15,537 nt of DNA. Source: Dehalococcoidia bacterium. GTDB taxonomy: Bacteria; Chloroflexota; Dehalococcoidia; UBA3495. Of this stretch, positions 13,996 to 15,537 are shown one piece after another. The stretch lies in contig PCAH01000058.1 of assembly GCA_002730485.1 (NCBI GenBank), positions 1-15,537 on the forward strand, given 5' to 3'. The translations under genes and the position numbers were made by a program. The first letter of the stretch is position 1; every line of letters begins with the position of its first letter. Below the pieces are notes generated by a model that saw nothing but the letters and a program-made list of their open reading frames with translations, was not told the origin of the DNA and ran no database searches.

Positions 13996-14715
13996 ATGCC
14001 TGAAAATAAGCTGCGCCTGATACATACCTCGGATACACACCTGGGAGACCCCGCTGGCCACCCTGAATCGGCCGATGCGCTGGTTTCGGTGGTGGAAGCG
14101 GTGGCCCACAACAAGGGAGACATGCTCCTGATAGTGGGCGACGTTTTCGATAACGAACGTGTTTCGGATGACGTGCTTGAATGGTTCGTGAAGCAGATGG
14201 GCCAGTTGGATACCCCAGCGGTGCTGCTGCCCGGAAACCATGACCTGATCCACGAGACATCGGTGTATCACCGTGAGGCTTTCAAGAACGCGCCCGAGAA
14301 CCTGTTCGTGTTCCGGGGCACTGAGGGCGAGACGCTGTCGTTCCCAGGGATGGGTATCGATCTCTGGGGACGGGCCATGCCCATGCACACCCCCCAGTTC
14401 AAGCCCCTTGAGGGTATGCCCACGCCGGTGGAGAACAACTGGCTTGTGGCCCTGGCCCACGGCCATTTCCACTATGACGAGGACCGAGACCAGCGCTCTT
14501 CTCCCATCTATCCCCAGGAAGTGGCCGACGCCGGATGCCATTACCTGGCGCTGGGCCACTGGGATCGCCATGTGGACGTTTCCCAGGGGAATACCACCGC
14601 TGTGTACTCAGGCTGTCCCCTTGGCCCCATTGGCAGCCCTGGTGCCGGTGAGGTCACCGTGGTTGACCTGGACCCGCAGACAGGCGTCTCCTACCGCCAG
14701 GTGGCCATCAACTAG
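13996..14715 (+). CDS. Calcineurin-like metallophosphoesterase (SbcD/Mre11-like)
   Basis: The 239-residue protein has all five metallophosphoesterase motifs: SDTHLGD (D13, H15), GDVFDN (D49, D52), GNHD (N81, H82), AHGHFH (H155, H157) and GHWDRH (H188 to H192). The order and the H-x-HFH spacing resemble the nuclease domain of SbcD/Mre11 and short phosphodiesterases. The capping domain and SbcC-binding tail of SbcD are missing and no SbcC gene is adjacent, so a stand-alone phosphodiesterase or phosphatase is likelier than a repair nuclease. The ribosome-binding site is weak (AGAGA). It lies 48 bp downstream of the CoA-transferase gene on the same strand. Confidence 0.88.
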   Translation: MPENKLRLIHTSDTHLGDPAGHPESADALVSVVEAVAHNKGDMLLIVGDVFDNERVSDDVLEWFVKQMGQLDTPAVLLPGNHDLIHETSVYHREAFKNAPENLFVFRGTEGETLSFPGMGIDLWGRAMPMHTPQFKPLEGMPTPVENNWLVALAHGHFHYDEDRDQRSSPIYPQEVADAGCHYLALGHWDRHVDVSQGNTTAVYSGCPLGPIGSPGAGEVTVVDLDPQTGVSYRQVAIN

Positions 14716-14719
14716 TTGG

Positions 14720-15537
14720 CTAGTTCTCCCCGGTTATAAAAGCTGAGACCCTCTCGCCGATCATGATCGTCGTGGCGTTGGTGTTTGCCGTGGTGATCTC
14801 CGGCATAACTGAAGCGTCGATCACCATCAGGCCCTCCACACCGTAGACATTGCAACGTTGGTCCACCACCGCCTCGGGGTCCGACTCCGGCCCCATCTTG
14901 CAGGTGCGGCAGGTGTGACCAGCGATGGACAAAGTGCTGGCGATCCAACCGTCCAACAGATCATCAGACGCCAACTGCTCGTCCGTGGGCGCGATGCGGC
15001 TCTCGATCACCTCTTTAAACCCAGGGTCCTCGAACAACCGGGCGCACTCCCGGACCGCTTCCCTAAGCCGTACCTTGTCTGATTCGTCATTTAAAAACTG
15101 GTAGTCCAACTTGGGTTGGACGTTGGCGTCGTTTGCGGTGATGGTCAGCTCTCCGAATCCGCGAGGGAACTCCAGCCGGCAGCCGACGCGTATCTCGTCC
15201 GCCTCGTGTCCCAGTGGGCCTGATGTGAGTGTCTGCACCTGGATATCGTTCTTGTGGGTGGAGCCTTTGGCCGAGAACCGTAAGCCCAACTGGTTTCTGG
15301 GCGAGCCTGCTTCCAGGGAATATCCATCCACCGGTTTGAACCGGAGGGACACCGCCGGGTGGTTCTTCATGTTCTTCCCGACGTTTGGGGACTCGTGCAC
15401 CACCGGAATAATCAGGTTTTCGAGGATGGCCTTGGGGCCAACGCCGGACAGTATCAGCAGTTGGGGCGAAGCCATTGCTCCCGCGCTCAGGATGATGGTC
15501 TCTCCGTCCAGCTGGAACATCTCTCCGCCGCTTTCGA
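14720..15537 (-). CDS. GMC-family oxidoreductase, C-terminal half (runs off the right edge)
   Basis: The frame is open to the right edge (residues ESGGE precede MFQLDG), so this is 5'-partial; the visible 272 residues are about half of the usual 530-570. It contains GMC signature 2 (ILSAGAMASPQLLILSGVGP), the substrate-binding domain, the catalytic region AGHTCRTCKMG, and the FAD-binding end VIDASVMPEI, NTNATTIMIGE. GMC enzymes (choline dehydrogenase, aryl-alcohol oxidase and others) oxidise alcohols with FAD. One oddity: the family consensus H-P-V-G-T-C is H-T-C-R-T-C here. The stop lies 4 bp from the stop of the convergent metallophosphoesterase gene. Confidence 0.9.
   Translation of the reverse strand, partial: ESGGEMFQLDGETIILSAGAMASPQLLILSGVGPKAILENLIIPVVHESPNVGKNMKNHPAVSLRFKPVDGYSLEAGSPRNQLGLRFSAKGSTHKNDIQVQTLTSGPLGHEADEIRVGCRLEFPRGFGELTITANDANVQPKLDYQFLNDESDKVRLREAVRECARLFEDPGFKEVIESRIAPTDEQLASDDLLDGWIASTLSIAGHTCRTCKMGPESDPEAVVDQRCNVYGVEGLMVIDASVMPEITTANTNATTIMIGERVSAFITGEN

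Noticed and set aside
1..15537. CRISPR array, tRNA or rRNA
   Set aside because: No regularly spaced repeats and no cloverleaf or rRNA-like segment were seen on either strand.

Overview
The window reads as a bacterial chromosome segment. The gene set is an HMG-CoA lyase-like enzyme, a CaiB/BaiF CoA-transferase, an acyl-CoA-dehydrogenase-type flavoprotein, a GMC oxidoreductase, a cupin, an NTF2-like protein and DUF4389. Together with moderately high G+C and scattered single-gene units, this suggests a Chloroflexota lineage of the SAR202/Dehalococcoidia type. That assignment is inference from gene content; there is no rRNA or other marker gene here. I see no tRNA, rRNA, CRISPR array, transposase or integrase.

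Layout. Positions 1-2100 are visibly A/T-richer and carry a two-gene minus-strand unit: an HD-domain phosphohydrolase followed by a YwgA-like protein. Both are broken, one by a frameshift at a G4 run and one by an in-frame stop. A gene-free stretch (2086-2612) holds dyad symmetries and a near-consensus sigma70 promoter that drives the HMG-CoA lyase-like gene (2613-3797), which is closed by a strong terminator. A REP/MITE-like element (3886-4021) follows, then a conserved-looking hypothetical gene (4156-4743) and an NTF2-like gene (4872-5279). On the minus strand come a flavin-dependent acyl-CoA-dehydrogenase-family enzyme (5345-6523), a four-helix membrane protein (6600-6962) and comF (6881-7627). 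The last two appear to be joined by a deletion that removed the end of comF and the start of the membrane gene. A frameshifted lipoprotein gene (7701-8905) converges on a cupin gene (8902-9234). Next are an internally duplicated DUF4389 membrane protein (9537-10136), a 301-bp gap, a zinc-ribbon Nudix hydrolase (10438-10932, minus), a membrane protein (11102-11680), ribokinase (11668-12603, minus), a CaiB/BaiF CoA-transferase (12757-13947), an SbcD-like metallophosphoesterase (13996-14715) and the C-terminal half of a GMC oxidoreductase (14720-right edge, minus).

How the genes work together. Most are single transcription units in alternating orientation, so the window is not one pathway. The enzymes share a theme: CoA-ester and oxidative catabolism of organic molecules (lyase, CoA-transferase, flavin oxygenase/dehydrogenase, GMC oxidase, ribokinase).

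The most interesting signal is in the gap at 10137-10437. Two tandem units each have a TTGACC/TAACAT promoter-like box (sharing GCTTGACCGT and TTAACATAA), a TCTCC-N2-TCTCC motif, and a strong intrinsic terminator 16-17 nt after that motif begins. They look like duplicated genes for small RNAs of about 60-75 nt whose C/U-rich single-stranded region is complementary to GGAGA Shine-Dalgarno sequences. Three genes in the window use exactly that ribosome-binding site. This is a prediction from sequence only.
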